Assembly: GCF_019649055.1 (NCBI RefSeq) | Contig: NW_026570333.1 | Location: forward strand, 186,001 to 250,000 | Direction: 5' to 3' | Source of the DNA: Paramacrobiotus metropolitanus | Taxonomy: Eukaryota > Tardigrada > Eutardigrada > Parachela > Macrobiotidae | DNA: 64,000 nt | Shown: positions 1 through 11,889 of the stretch, piece after piece | Layout of the letters: every line of letters starts with the position of its first letter | Position numbering within the stretch: position 1 is the first letter of the stretch | Notes under the pieces: generated by a model | Databases searched by the model: none | What the model saw: only the letters and a program-made list of their open reading frames with translations | Told to the model about the DNA's origin: nothing | Made by a program: the position numbers and the translations under genes

Positions 1-161
1 CGCTCCGTATGATGATTATACTCGTAAAACTATCAGACTGAATGAATTTAGGATTTATCTGTAAATTTTGCTGAACCACTGGCCCGTAGGATTACCTGAG
101 CCGTGAGCGCAGTACGTGCCTGTTTACGTTTTTGTACTGTGCATCTGGCGCACAGCCGAGA

Positions 162-2896
162 ATGAATCTTTATGGAGAAAAGCGTTTGGAATCCCGTCTC
201 GATGAACCCGTACACCGGTGGAACTCGGTGAATGTGCTGACGGCCAGCGGTCTCCTACAACACGGTGACGTGATGGACGTGGCGAAGAACGGTGTGGTTA
301 TGGATTTTCACAGCAGCGGACAGCGAGCTCACTTCGTCAGCTACGACAACCTCTTCGACGCGGCCACTGAGCCGTCTCGGCTCTTTCGCTGGCAGCACGA
401 ATTAAAGCGGAATCCCGCACTGCTGGAGAAGAACAGTGTGCAGGTGCTGTGGCGCTCGCATCGGGGTGCGGCGTGGCTGTGGTATCCCGCGCAATCCTGC
501 AGCGTTGTGTCTGGGAATTCCGGTCCTTTGGTGACATCGTTCTGGTGCTGGCTGCCGTCGAATGGGACGGTCGCCAGCAAACGGCACTGTTCACCGCTGA
601 TCAAGTGCGCTGCCCGCCGTCCGAGCAGGATCTGGCCCAACGAGCACTGAAGGAGGGATTCTTCGTCTGGCGGGAATATCGACTGTCGGGTGATTTGGTT
701 TCGACTGTCTCTTTTCTGGCATCGGATCATTTTCGTCAGTGCTTGCAACGCTCCACGAATGTTGGCTTTCATTCGGTGCGTAGCGACACACTCAAGTATG
801 TGCAGCGCAAGCACGCGGCACCCCTGACAGACGACGATGTGGTACGTATGAAGTGCACTTTTAACTTACAAGTAAAGAATTTGTCCCAGTTAACACGAGA
901 AGGGACTGCGCACAATACACTCATAGCATTACCACGCATAATCTCCAAACTTGAACGCTGAAACAGAAAACAAATGGAACGACTCTCGCCTGTTCTCATA
1001 AACAGTTTTTTACCGATCTCCTTTAACAAGTTGATTACAAGTTGACACTTACAAGTTGACAGATGAATTTCCTGTTTACACTGCTTGCTGCATACAGTTA
1101 TAATTATACAAATTAACCGATTATTAAACACATTATAATTATACTTTGTCGGATAACGACTACGAGTAAACTGAACAGTTTACAAACCACCCCGTATTCC
1201 TGATTACGGACTGCGTCCAGACTGTAAGGGCGTGTAAAAATAAAAACAGGAACTGCACCATATTCCGGCGAGTGCTCAGCTCGTAATGTTCCGTATAATT
1301 ATTTTTACGTTTTATTCCCCCACGGTCCGCAATGCCTTTACGCACCCGTGTGTCGCACTCAGCCGCACAGCGGAGGATGGCACAGCGGACGATGTCACCC
1401 GGGTCTTCGGCGCCGTTAGCGGTCTGCTGCACTGCATGGATCGGACGACGCGGCGCGTGATTCTGGAGCGAACGGATGCGAAGAACCGGGCCAGTGTGCT
1501 GGGGCTTTTTCAAGGACTGCTGGAGAACATCCACATTCAGCAACTCATCGTCCATCGTGTGCAGTTCGCTTGGGATGACCGTATCGACGACAATGGAAGG
1601 ACCTGGCTGATACCGCGTCTCGCCAGGACCTTGCCGTTGTTGGCGCCCTACTGCCATCACGTTCGGCTGCGCCGGTGTGAACTTTACTGCGAGCCGGACG
1701 GCGGCAGAAAATGCATGGTCGTGATGATTCCGCAGGCTGTGTTGCAGCTGGATGCGGTGGATATTGAGGCAAAATTCTGGGAGATTTATGAGACCAATGT
1801 GTCCATGGGGAACGTGAACCGGGAGGCAATGGCCGAGTGGATGCGTATCGGATCCAAGAAACGACCCTGGGAAGTGGCTGAGGTCACACTTATCAATTCT
1901 ATCCGTTCAGGCAGCTTTAAATTCAGATCCTTTAAATTCAGATTACTGTGCTTAAAGGAACTAACCCGATACATGGCACCAAATTCGTGTATCTGCGCGA
2001 AAACTATCAGTTTCGCGCACTCCAAACACTTTTTTCTTTGTTTTATGACATTCTGTAGCCAGATGATTTGTATACATTGGCGTGAAAACCGTTTGTGCGC
2101 GCAACATCCAGTTCGGGATTTACGGCTATAAGAAAATTTCAAAAGGTGAAATGCATTCAGGTGTACAAAAGTCTCATTGTGGGCCGATTTCCTTCAAATT
2201 TCGCGCCAAAATGCACGTAAGCATGAAGATCGTTGTTACCCCGCATGAGAGCAGTACAATTTTTTTAAAATTTTAAAATGAATTTTAAAATTTAAAAATG
2301 TGAAAAAATGCTAGAACCGTGGTTCCATGTAAAAATGCATGTGTGCGTTTATGTGCAAAATTTTCGGCCCATGATGAGAATTTTGGTACACCTGAATGCA
2401 ATTAAACTTTTTGGAATTTCTTATAGTCATAAATCCCGAACCGGATGTAGCGCGCACAAACTTTTTTCACGCCAATGTACACAAATCATCAGGCTATAGA
2501 ATGTCAGAAAACAAATCAAAAAAGTGTTTGGAGTGTGCGAAAGTGAAAGTTTTCGCGCAGATACACGAATTTGGCACCATGTACCGGGCCACTTCCCTTA
2601 AATTTGTTTGGCTCATTGAACATTACGGAATTTCTAAGAATTCGCCTTCTTAAGTCAAAACCTTTTTTTCACATTGGTTTTATAAATCAATTCATGTCAA
2701 GTGTTTTCTCAATCGGCAGTGCCTGGAAATTTGGCAAAGTCGCTATCCGCGTCTGACAACGTATTACTATTATCGCGGTAAACGGTGGACGGCGAACGAT
2801 CTCGGAGAAGTGGATGTGTCCAAGCTGACCCCGCTGGCGCTTCGTGCTTTGAAGGAGTACTGCGCAGCGAAGGGGTGCAAGGGCAGTGTCAGCTAA
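162..2896 (+). CDS. F-box/SH3-like family gene, copy 1 (frameshifted)
   Basis: Three exons can be read. Exon 1 runs from ATG 162 to 841, where a good donor (gtacgt) follows in phase. Its start encodes an SH3/Tudor-like barrel that aligns with the copy at 52.2 kb. The frame jumps once, between about 460 and 505; one missing base explains it, and both flanking frames are clearly coding. Exon 2 ends at 1882; its start is uncertain (acceptors at 1362 or 1370). Exon 3 runs from 2720 (after cggcag) to the TAA at 2894-2896 and matches the last exon of the 52-kb copy (VDVS/K-L pattern). I see no clear F-box here, so either that exon is lost or this member has diverged. Role unknown; F-box relatives are usually SCF ubiquitin-ligase adaptors. 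The frameshift could be a real lesion or an assembly indel, because similar single-base breaks occur in NDUFAB1. Confidence 0.6.
1945..2610. mobile_element. Foldback (hairpin) element in intron
   Basis: Two arms of about 310 bp (1945-2255 and 2300-2610) are imperfect reverse complements, separated by an A/T-rich loop. The match is easiest to see between 1975-2170 and 2387-2584. It lies in the last intron of the F-box-family copy 1. A single-arm relative occurs at about 49,905-50,030, so this is a dispersed family. No ORF of its own; a non-autonomous foldback/MITE-like element. Confidence 0.75.
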
Positions 2897-4400
2897 CCAT
2901 GCCTCTGGACAGGTTTCTCGTTGTGTATCGTGTCGCGCACAGCATTTGACTGCTCGGTGCAGTTTGGGAGTAAATTTACTGTGGCCCCTCTATGTTACCG
3001 TCTTACCGATAAGTGATTTTCATAATTATGATTTGGCTGTTGCACAGGGTTTTTTACAGGTACTGTGTTAGTGCGTTTGTGGTTATCAGTATCACCACTT
3101 ATGATTTCTGATTTTTTTTAGAACACTGACCGGCACGACCGATGACAGTGTTCTTGTGTTCAAAGCAAAAGGGCAAGCCAGCGTAAATTAGGATGTAAAC
3201 ATAGGGGACAGTCAGTAGTGTACTACACACAACCCTGTACTGCTCCTGTAGTGTATGGTCCGAGTAGGCATGAAGTACATGAAGTGCAGCGATGTATATT
3301 CTCGTGAATATGAATTATGTCCGATGTTCATGGTGAGCAACTGGTAATGGAAGTGCCAGCGTTGATATGTTATGGCTGTTTAGTAGGCTATTGCTCGGTC
3401 AGCGAGCGGCTAATCATAAAGACTATTATACCGCCGTACAGAGCGCATCGAGTGTACAGCTCCAGTCATCCGTCCGGAGTTTCGCGTCCTGACTGCGCAT
3501 ACCGTGCGATAGTTACTATATTCTCAGCGACTTCACAGAACAGCAAACTATCGTGCGATCCACACTATCCGCGTTACGCGGTTAATCCTGATTACGTTCT
3601 CTGCGTGTACTTGTACATTCTGTACAAGGTGACCTCTCTACAATGTTGACTCTCACGGACAACCCATAAGCGTTGACTTGTATTTAAAACTACGCATTCG
3701 ACCGTAACGACAGGGCCTGAAAACTTGTGCTCACATAGCACAAAATGTGCTCACATAAAGGGTCATGTGCTCACCTAGATTAGAACTTGTGCTTAAAAAT
3801 TACCCATACTCCCCTCTTCTGTGTAATTAAGCAGCTTCTAATATCATTTTATTTTAAAATTACAAACAAAGATACGCAAATAAAAAATGCGCGGTGAAGA
3901 ATAGGTTACACATGCGTATCGCCTTCTCCTACAATGTTCGGATTTGCTTGTGAACGTATTCAGTCAAACCGCATTTTTGACAGAAGTTGCGCTACATCCG
4001 TATATGCGCATCGTGCAGTGTTCCGTTACTTCCGCAGTTACAATGCTGTTTCCTGCTCACGAAGATCAAGTTTTATGCGCAGGTTTGTGGCCGAACCTCA
4101 CAGTTATTAGTTATTACTTATTGGCACGATAAACCATTACAACAGCAAATCTGCTTGAATTTCTTTAAGCAGGTCTATGCTGCTTTCGAAAATACGAAAA
4201 CGCGCTCACGGGTTCACCTTCTTTAATTCGCTTGTACACTACGTAGTTTACTACCATCTAAATATTATATCAATGAGTTTACCATGAATTAACAGAATGA
4301 ATTCTAGTGCTCTAACACAAAATAGACGTTTCTCGCACGTGCGTTTCTTGTACGCAACATACCGGCTTATTGTCGAGCCTCCGCTTGGAGTAGGTTAAGC
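2897..4400. other. Intergenic, no gene recognised
   Basis: No convincing coding sequence. The only pattern is several copies of tgtgctcac at 3728-3775, echoed near 5829. Short open frames here have no protein-like composition. Confidence 0.6.
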
Positions 4401-4559
4401 GAGTACGTAAATGGAGTTAGGCGGCCTGGTGATGCCACGAACTATGTTTTTCCCGAGAATGACCTTCTGGAAATTCTCGAGAACGACCTTTTCGTTTAGG
4501 AATATATATTCTACCGGCTTTTCTGGCAGCGGGTTTCCATACAAATTCAAAAGAAAGTC

Positions 4560-4992
4560 CGAGACCGAGAAATACCGCAACATCACCGAGAAATACCGCA
4601 ACATCACCGAGAAATACCGCAACATCACCCATGATTATTGGTTCCGGCCTTTGGCCTTCGCGACCTGCGGAACATTCAGACCAGAAACCACCCGGCCACT
4701 TAACGTGCTAGGAAAGATGATCCAGCAACGGTCAGGCGAACCGCGAGCACTTGAGTTATTGCGTCAACGGATAAGCATCGAAGTCCAGCAAGGAAATGCA
4801 GCATCTACATATCATGGGAACAGCACCACCGACGGCGAATTAGACGAGATCTTTTCTGTTATTCGCGCGCCTGTGTTTGAAGATGTTGCTGTGTAACTCG
4901 ATTGTGTTTTCAGCTTCTCATGAACTTACGTGAATTTGTGAAAAAATTTTGTTGCTCTTAACGCGAAATACATATCAGGAAAAAAAAGAAAG
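4560..4992 (+). mobile_element. LINE reverse-transcriptase 3' relic
   Basis: The frame 4411-4896 ends in about 90 residues that look like the region C-terminal to the reverse transcriptase of non-LTR retrotransposons. The pattern is T-x-G-x-F-x-P-E, then SGEPRA..LLRQRISIEVQQGNAAS. An A-rich tail (4979-4990) follows the stop by about 80 bp, as expected for a LINE 3' end. Everything upstream of about 4630 is unrelated, so the copy is 5'-truncated. Just before the relic lies a 21-bp unit repeated three times (4562-4627), giving EKYRNIT repeats. Recognition is by pattern memory only. Confidence 0.55.
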
Positions 4993-5005
4993 TCTTACGC
5001 CACCG

Positions 5006-5039
5006 GGATAAAATGGATTAATAATAATCCATTTTATCC
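5006..5039. repeat. Perfect 15-bp-arm palindrome
   Basis: Arms 5006-5020 and 5025-5039 are exact reverse complements around a four-base loop (ATAA). Confidence 0.9.
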
Positions 5040-6680
5040 GGTCGAGTAATTTTATCTCCGTCGCAGTGATATTATTGCGAAACCTTTCTATTGAAGCTGC
5101 GTTTGTTCTTATTCCTTTTCCAGATCATGTTTTTTAACAGTGCGGCCGTAAGGGCATCTTCTGAGCACTCTAACGATACATCACTGAGTATAAGTTGACT
5201 GCAGCACTTAGGCCTTGTCCCGAATTCAAAGCGAATCTCGCCATGGTACGGTTGCTCAACCGCACGAGGTGGCTGCATGCAGGGGCCACGCCTACAGATA
5301 CGGTACGCGAAGCCACCTCGCGAGGTGGAGTTGCTGTATCGCAACGAGATTCGCTTCAAATTATACATGCTTTAGTACGTGGGTATCCTGTCGCTGTGAT
5401 AGATACAGTTACCTACCGGTACACTCTCCCTTTCCAGATTTCGTTATTACTGAAATCAGGAACAGACAGCGTTGGAGTCATAAGCATCCTAACCAGGCAA
5501 AGAAAGACAAGATAAATCCTGAGACCTCACAAACCTACTACAGATTTCCATTAAATTTAACAACCAAAATATTTTTCTGGTAAATAACCTATTTTAATTG
5601 AATTTCTAACGTTTTCTGGGCAAACAGCATCGTCAGCTTCGCGCGACGTCTCTGACTCTCCATTGACCCAAAAAAATGTTCACTGTTAGTTACAAATTCG
5701 CCTAACTGACACACGCACGCCACAATAAAATCAACAGTAGATTAGTCGCTGGACATTCAAAACTTTCACAATGCAATCCAGTACGAAAATAACAAAATAG
5801 TCAATACCCCCCTCTTTCCAAAATTTAAGTGTGCTCACATAGATTTGAAAGATTTCTGGCTCTGCGTAACGACGCGCTGCTTTCCCTGTCATTCAGCCTG
5901 GAATCCGCCGTGCTGATTACCTAAATTTGTCCTGGTCAACTGGGTTCTTCGATGCAAGCATGTGACATGGCGTTCCGCTAACGACCGGGCAAAAGCGCCC
6001 CATATAGCGTTCATCACATAAATGTGCGGGTTAGCTGTAAGAAGCAATATTATTCCGATGATTCCCGCGTCCTTTCATCGTTCGTCGAATGCACATCCAC
6101 ATGATTTTCCCGGGGCCATTCCCCACCCACTCCTTGTTACGGTTGATTGGAAAGTGCTGTATGTCCATTGAAGCGAGTGAGAAATCAACCGCGATGCAGA
6201 TAGCAGTAGCAGACATTACTGAGCATTCACCATCGGCACTCGGTCGGGATAATGTTTTCAAGGAATATACGTATTACTTTTCTATGCTTGAAGGAAGCAC
6301 CGTAGCTTTAATGGTGCATCACGGAAAAATTAAATTCGGCTGCGTCCATTATTCCGATTAGTTGTGCGCTTGTTAGCGTTTCAATTCATGCATCTCCGGT
6401 TGCACGATTTCCCACAAAAACAAGACGCTTCTGCTCTCCGTGAAACAGTCTATACAGGCACATATAAAATAAGCGCTAAAGCGTTGTATTTTATCATTAT
6501 AATTTTCGTCAGTTGGTCTTTTCTTCTGGTTTTCTTACGGAAAAGATTAGAGTGCCTTGAATTGTCGTATTACTCGTGTCTAAGGTAAACGGACATCTCG
6601 ATCGTCCAGTTAGAAAATACGGATTTCGATCGGTGTTCTTGCAGGGCTTTCTGGATTTTAAAGCAAACATTGACAGAATA
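5040..6680. other. Intergenic upstream of GPCR
   Basis: No gene recognised. An imperfect hairpin lies at about 5219-5375 (copies of a GCGAATCTCG motif in opposite orientation). Frames at 6089-6361 and 6364-6588 are open but have no family features; 6364-6588 has one hydrophobic stretch and is probably chance. Confidence 0.5.
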
Positions 6681-7586
6681 ATGAACAACACTACCACGGA
6701 ATTTGACCATACAGCTGACCACGCCCCGTTCAGCGGCCGGACCATCCTCGCTGTCTATGCCGCCATTCTCACCCTAATCATCGTCTCCAACACCGCGGCG
6801 CTGATTATCCTGTACCGGACTAAAAACAACGGCTATTCCGCTGCGTTTACTACCTACCTCGTCCATCTCTTCACCGTGAACATCCTGACAAATCTGCTTG
6901 ACATTCCGCTGGATATTGTTGAGAAAGCGTACAGCGCCCTCTTAACCCCGCCCCAGTGCGCGCTGTACACCTACGTCAACTGGGCGCTGATGGCCGTTTT
7001 AGTGTACTCGCATCTGGCCATCACTCTCAACCGCCTGTGGGCGGTAGTGCATCCGCACAGCTACCGAAAGCGCCACACTCTGCGGCTGGCCGTAGGAGTT
7101 TGCTGCTCGATCTGGATCGTCGTGCATCTGTGCGCCGTGCCGTTATTCGCCTACCGCCTAACCCACCAACCAGAGAACGACGTGTGTCTGCTGGATATGA
7201 CGGATTATTCGTCGGATCTCAGCGTCCCCGTGCAAATCTGGGGGACTGTCGTTTTTGTCGTGCTGTTTTTGCTGCCGACGCTGGCGATTGTGCTGCTGTA
7301 CCCGTTGATTGAGGGGATACGCCAACGTGCCCGCCGTCGTGTGGCAATCACCAGCGGGTCATCGCTGTATGGCCGCAAGATGGTGGCGGATCCGCGGACC
7401 TTTCGGATGCTGCTGGCGTTGACTGTGAGTCTGTTGTGTACATGGATGCCGCAGTTGATCTGGTTGTTGCTGGAAGATTGGATCACGCTGGATCCCGTCA
7501 CCCAGGACTTAGTGGATTTGGTGCTGGATTATACATGGACGGTGCAGGCTTTACTGGATCCCATTATGTTTATTGGTGTGTTTTAA
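6681..7586 (+). CDS. Rhodopsin-like (class A) GPCR, intronless
   Basis: A 301-residue protein with seven hydrophobic segments in class A spacing. I chose ATG 6681 because it gives a short N-terminus with N-glycosylation sequons (NNT) just before TM1; the frame is open further upstream but not protein-like. A Cys before TM3 (PPQC) and one in extracellular loop 2 (DVC) can form the usual disulfide. The DRY motif at the end of TM3 reads N-R-L and is followed by the conserved V-H-P loop. TM6 keeps C-T-W-M-P, and the NPxxY of TM7 reads L-D-P-I-M-F. The protein ends right after TM7, with no helix 8 or tail, which is odd for a coupling-competent receptor. Ligand unknown. Single-exon divergent GPCRs of this kind are often lineage-specific expansions. 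Confidence 0.85.
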   Translation: MNNTTTEFDHTADHAPFSGRTILAVYAAILTLIIVSNTAALIILYRTKNNGYSAAFTTYLVHLFTVNILTNLLDIPLDIVEKAYSALLTPPQCALYTYVNWALMAVLVYSHLAITLNRLWAVVHPHSYRKRHTLRLAVGVCCSIWIVVHLCAVPLFAYRLTHQPENDVCLLDMTDYSSDLSVPVQIWGTVVFVVLFLLPTLAIVLLYPLIEGIRQRARRRVAITSGSSLYGRKMVADPRTFRMLLALTVSLLCTWMPQLIWLLLEDWITLDPVTQDLVDLVLDYTWTVQALLDPIMFIGVF

Positions 7587-9476
7587 TACGCTCTGTGACT
7601 GCTCGGGTAGGGATTAAGGTTGGCAAATTGTCCATGAAGTAAAGCGATTCGGTGCGTTAACTACAGTGACCTTTTTTTCTCCAAGTAACAAATGTCCTGA
7701 AATAGGCTTCTCGTTATTCCATTACGGCATGCTGCCGCGGAGTAATGGGGGAAAATGATAGAGCTGTGAAGCATCGCCATCGGCAAACAGACACCTAACC
7801 GTCAAACGAGCACCGCGCGGCAGTAAATGCATCTCAACTATAAGATTCCCCCTGTTGCCTTTCTACTGAAATGGTGCAATTATTTCCTGCTTCCTGAGAA
7901 AGTACTGCCCAACCTTACCTGGAAGACCACTCGAACTGCATTCATAATACAATAGGTGGCGTGTTTGTCGTCTTTGTTTTCTTGATTAATTGCGCTGGTG
8001 ACCTAGACTTTATATACGGAATAATTACGGATGATCCGCTCCACGAGCGGAATTCTGAATTTATTAAAGAAATCAAATTAAGACAATTTCCTTCCATTTT
8101 AAAACACTCCTCCGTTACAAAGCGAGCAAAGGAAATCGTCTTCTATTTGCTTGGTAATCACGCGTTGCGTCGTACGGTCATCACCGAAGCCGGACCGGTG
8201 ACGGCGCCGAACACTACGCCCGCCCGGGATGACATCCTCCGCGCGGTCCGCGTGACAAACGGGCTTCATCAAGGACATGCGAGCGATGTGCAGGCAGTCA
8301 GCCCTTTTTTTTTGCCGCGCCCAAATGTCGCCTTATTGTCAAATAAAATAATTGGTCGTGAATACCGGGGCGAAACTGTCAACCCCCGAAGAAGCCTGTA
8401 CCAACCACTATGGCAATAAAGACGACCAGCACGGCAGAACACATGTCCAGTGAGTGGACGATCCCGCGCAGCAGATGCGTCGCGCTCGGCAATTTAATAC
8501 TGTATAAGGATTTCACTATGTTCCAGGCTTGAAATGACACCATTAACGAATTCACAATTTCTACACGTCAAATTAGAATTGGCTGCAACCTACCAGAGCG
8601 CGTGCTAGACATGATATCAACGCCGAAACGAGTTTAATCAATCCGGTACATCGTGCTTACAATGATGTAACCAAAAGGAAATCACGGATATACAATGGAC
8701 GACAAAAAGAAGTTGAACCGATCGGTCGGTCCGCGGTTCAAAAATAACCTCGCAACGACACGCCACCAGTAAAACTTGGACGCTTACTTTCTTTGTTCGT
8801 CACTTTCAAACGCTCGCGCTCCTTGAATTTGGGAGTGAAACTATGCAAGTTGCATATCAAAAGGTGTAGAAAAAAATTCATAACTTTTTGATATTAAACA
8901 TGTGGCTATTTATGGCGAACAAAACAAATTCTAGTCGTTTTGCTTTCTCGTAGGTACAGCATAGGATCTGTGCGCAGAACCGTTTGGCTTGCAATCTATG
9001 CATAAGTCTATGAGAAAAACAAACGCTGATAATTTGTTTCATTTCCCATGAATTGCCACTTATTTGGAATCAAAAATCTCGTAATTTTTTTCTGGATCTT
9101 TTGGGATATTGGTTGAGTTATTCGGTGTCGTAATTCAGGAGAAATGGGTGGTAGAACTGACTTTACGACACACGTATGAACGGAGATCAGTATGCAACAG
9201 GGAAAACAGCCAGTGCGCACAATATGTTTTAAAACCGAGCCATCAACTTCTTTTTGTCGTACATTGCATGTAACATGCAGCTTTGACAAAAAGGACAGCA
9301 TGAGTGTCTATGCATAATGTAATTGTTGTGAGGTATAACTTTACTTAGTAATGTGTCTAAAGACGTCTGTTTTCTATGCTTAATATGAATTCTCAGCGTA
9401 ATGCTGAAGTGGTATTTGAGCGTGTACAGTACAGATCGGGCATTAATGGGGTGCGGCAGTACTCTCCGTTATGTAT
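7587..9476. other. Intergenic, coding-like patch unresolved
   Basis: No gene can be built. A GC-richer patch (8160-8480) has a minus-strand frame at about 8395-8500 with a hydrophobic stretch (FIAIVVGTGFF), but I find no convincing start, splice sites or partner exons. The rest is A/T-rich and featureless. Confidence 0.4.
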
Positions 9477-9480
9477 GTAC

Positions 9481-10010
9481 TGTCGCGTAACTAAAGGTTA
9501 GCTGAGACTCGGTGGATGTAACCTTTCTACTACCAGTACAACAACGATAAACAACAGCGGCTGATCCGACCCGATGACCTTTAATGCAGATTAGCAGACA
9601 ACAACTCGAATGCTAACAAAATGGCATGCAAAGATAAAGGCAGATATTCCAAGAGAAGTTGTTCCGAGGCTGGATGGAGATGTACTAAATCATTTGACAA
9701 CTTCATCGCACACTACTTTTTTAGCCAGGCACTTAATACATGTTACGAGAGATAAAACATTGCAGACAACAAAGACACACTATTGGTTTACACAATGATT
9801 CATTCCTTTCTTCACGCTCAGTCATTTGCCCGTTATCGCTCAAGCCACAACCTCTGGCTTGCTTACCACAACAAGCTATTGTGCATCCAACCGCATCCAT
9901 AAATGTATACAATGTAAGCACGCCCGTTATGGCTATGAATATGCACGTGATTCATGATGCATGCTGCTCCTCACCCACAGAACACGCTTACGCTATATAC
10001 TCGCGCAACA
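9481..10010 (-). repeat. 3' LTR (530 bp)
   Basis: Left copy of the terminal repeat, downstream of the element's genes on the minus strand. A TATATA motif lies about 10 bases inside its minus-strand 5' end, which is unusually close to the LTR edge for a promoter. Confidence 0.88.
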
Positions 10011-10022
10011 CGCCTCTCCTAT
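10011..10022 (-). other. Candidate polypurine tract
   Basis: On the minus strand the last bases before the 3' LTR are purine-rich (AGGAGAGG), the expected place for the plus-strand primer. Confidence 0.5.
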
Positions 10023-10124
10023 GGATCATGACGTCCTCGTCATGGGTCGCTTTAACACTCACTTGCGCTCCGCAATCCGTCCAGACACTCGAGTCCGACC
10101 GTCCCAGAAGGTGACCACCATCCC

Positions 10125-11488
10125 TTAACTCGGATGGCACTTGCCCCCTTCCGGTACGGCATCCACCGAATCTGTGTCCATCTCCTCTACCAGTGCAGGC
10201 TGCATTGTTACCGCATTCGCACTTGACTCAGCCGGCGTTTGGTGATAACCGGCATCATCGTCTAGTTCGCTCACAACTTCCGGCGCGCTCCCTCCTCGCA
10301 CTAGCAGATCCGCAAAGTCTAGCGTTTCCATTATGCCACTATAGTCTGGCGCCGCATCCGCTGCAACTTGCGCTCTCCGCTCCGTTACCTCCCGCATGAT
10401 GTGTTGAAGGCGTATCTCCGGGAGTGTACTGTGATACAAGCGCGGTCCGTACGTATCGCAAATTTCCTCTTCCACAAACCATTTAAACGGATTAAAAAAT
10501 CGTGGATGTTCTCCCACTAACGCTAGCTCCTTCTGGGCGCCATACTCTTTGTACACACAGCCGTATTCGCTCTCATAACGCATCGCGCCGTCTTCTCTAC
10601 GGTAGTAAAGAAACTGTCCATAGATGAACTTATCCCAATCGTACACTACGTGGCGTCCGTAGCAGATGTCGGTTGGTGACTCCAAGGTAAACCGCGCTCC
10701 ATGTGGGACTAATGCTCTTAACTGCACGCGGTTTCGGGCCAACTCATCCGCCATCCATGTAAACTCCGCCGGAAATGGTAATGAGTCTCCCATCCGGTCT
10801 ACGTATCCGGTTAACAACTCCTGACACGTCCGCAACATATCGTCATGTTTGTTGATGTTCTCTGTATCTGTATTCCCCACGCACACACACTCGCCAATGC
10901 CAGTACTCGCACTGACCACTCTGCTGCCAATAGCACCACTCGCATTGACACCGCACTCGCCAATGTCACCACTCACATTGGCACCACACTCGCCAATGTC
11001 ACCACTCACATTGGCACCACACTCGCCAATGCCACCATCACATTGACACCACACTGACCACTTGCGCCGTTCACTCCGATGCCATCCTCGCCAGTACTGC
11101 CACTCACACTGACATTGCACTCGCTAGTGTTGGCACTTGTACTGACCGGCATCATCTCCGCAAAACCACCGCTCACACTGGATATCGACTTTCCAGTGTC
11201 ACAACTGTCACCATTAACCAACTTGCCCGCGCCATGACTCACGCCGGACACATCTACCGCTGTACACTGACTCGCACAGGGTCTCCTATCGTCCGCGCCA
11301 TCACTCACGCCGGACACACACGCTACTGTGCACTGACTCGAACAGGACTTCACCTCGCCCATACCACAACTCGCATGGACACTCTCAGTGCTAACACTTG
11401 CACTGAATACGCGCTCGCTTATGCCAACACTCGCACAAGCACTCGCAATGCTGTCACCTGCATTGCATGCTCCAACGTCACCACTCAC
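10125..11488 (-). pseudogene. Unknown retroelement ORF with 33-bp repeats
   Basis: Two overlapping minus-strand frames (11488 to 11006, and 11120 to 10125) read as one protein if a single base is missing near 11,030-11,040, inside a 33-bp tandem repeat. The N-terminal part is rich in Ser, Gly, Val and Cys. The middle repeats an 11-residue unit (GECGANVSGDI) about three times. The C-terminal 240 residues (10125 to about 10,845) are compact, with many aromatic residues and an acidic tail, and match no family I know. There is no signal peptide or membrane segment, so no support for an envelope protein. It sits between gag and the 3' LTR, where an accessory or captured gene would lie. Traces of the same Ser/Ala-rich frame continue with stops to about 11,720. 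Confidence 0.5.
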
Positions 11489-11889
11489 ACAATTTTAAAG
11501 GATACCGCACCTGCACCAGCACTCGCACAAGTCAAGTTTTATCAGCGCTCTTACTCGAACCAATCACGGCACTCAATATCCCGCGCGTGCTGTTACTTGC
11601 ACTGGCTCACGTCTCTTTAGTGCTGCAACTCGCACTAGACGTGGACACCGCAGCAGCACTACTTCCGCTGGCACCGCCGGTAGATACTCCTTCCGTCTGG
11701 CCACGCTAGTTGGCTGTGCGCTTGTGCGACAAAACAGCTGTGCAGCTTCTTCCGGCTAGGGCGCTGCTGAATGAAACGTTTAAACCGCAGACTATGCAGA
11801 ATCTTGTTAGCCGGCTTTCCCGTTGTCGTAGGCTGTTCCGCTGACAAGTTCTTCTACAAAGTACCTCACATGCAAGCATAACATTCACC

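Noticed and set aside
3721-5850. Possible element bounded by tgtgctcac motifs
   Set aside because: The motif is short and I could not find matching ends or a target duplication.
7961-8419. 152-codon ORF downstream of the GPCR
   Set aside because: No domain, low-complexity stretches, and no splice or start context.
9008-9301. 97-codon minus-strand ORF
   Set aside because: No recognisable family and A/T-driven composition; likely chance.
10125-11488. Envelope gene of a retrovirus-like element
   Set aside because: No signal peptide or membrane anchor; the position alone is not enough.
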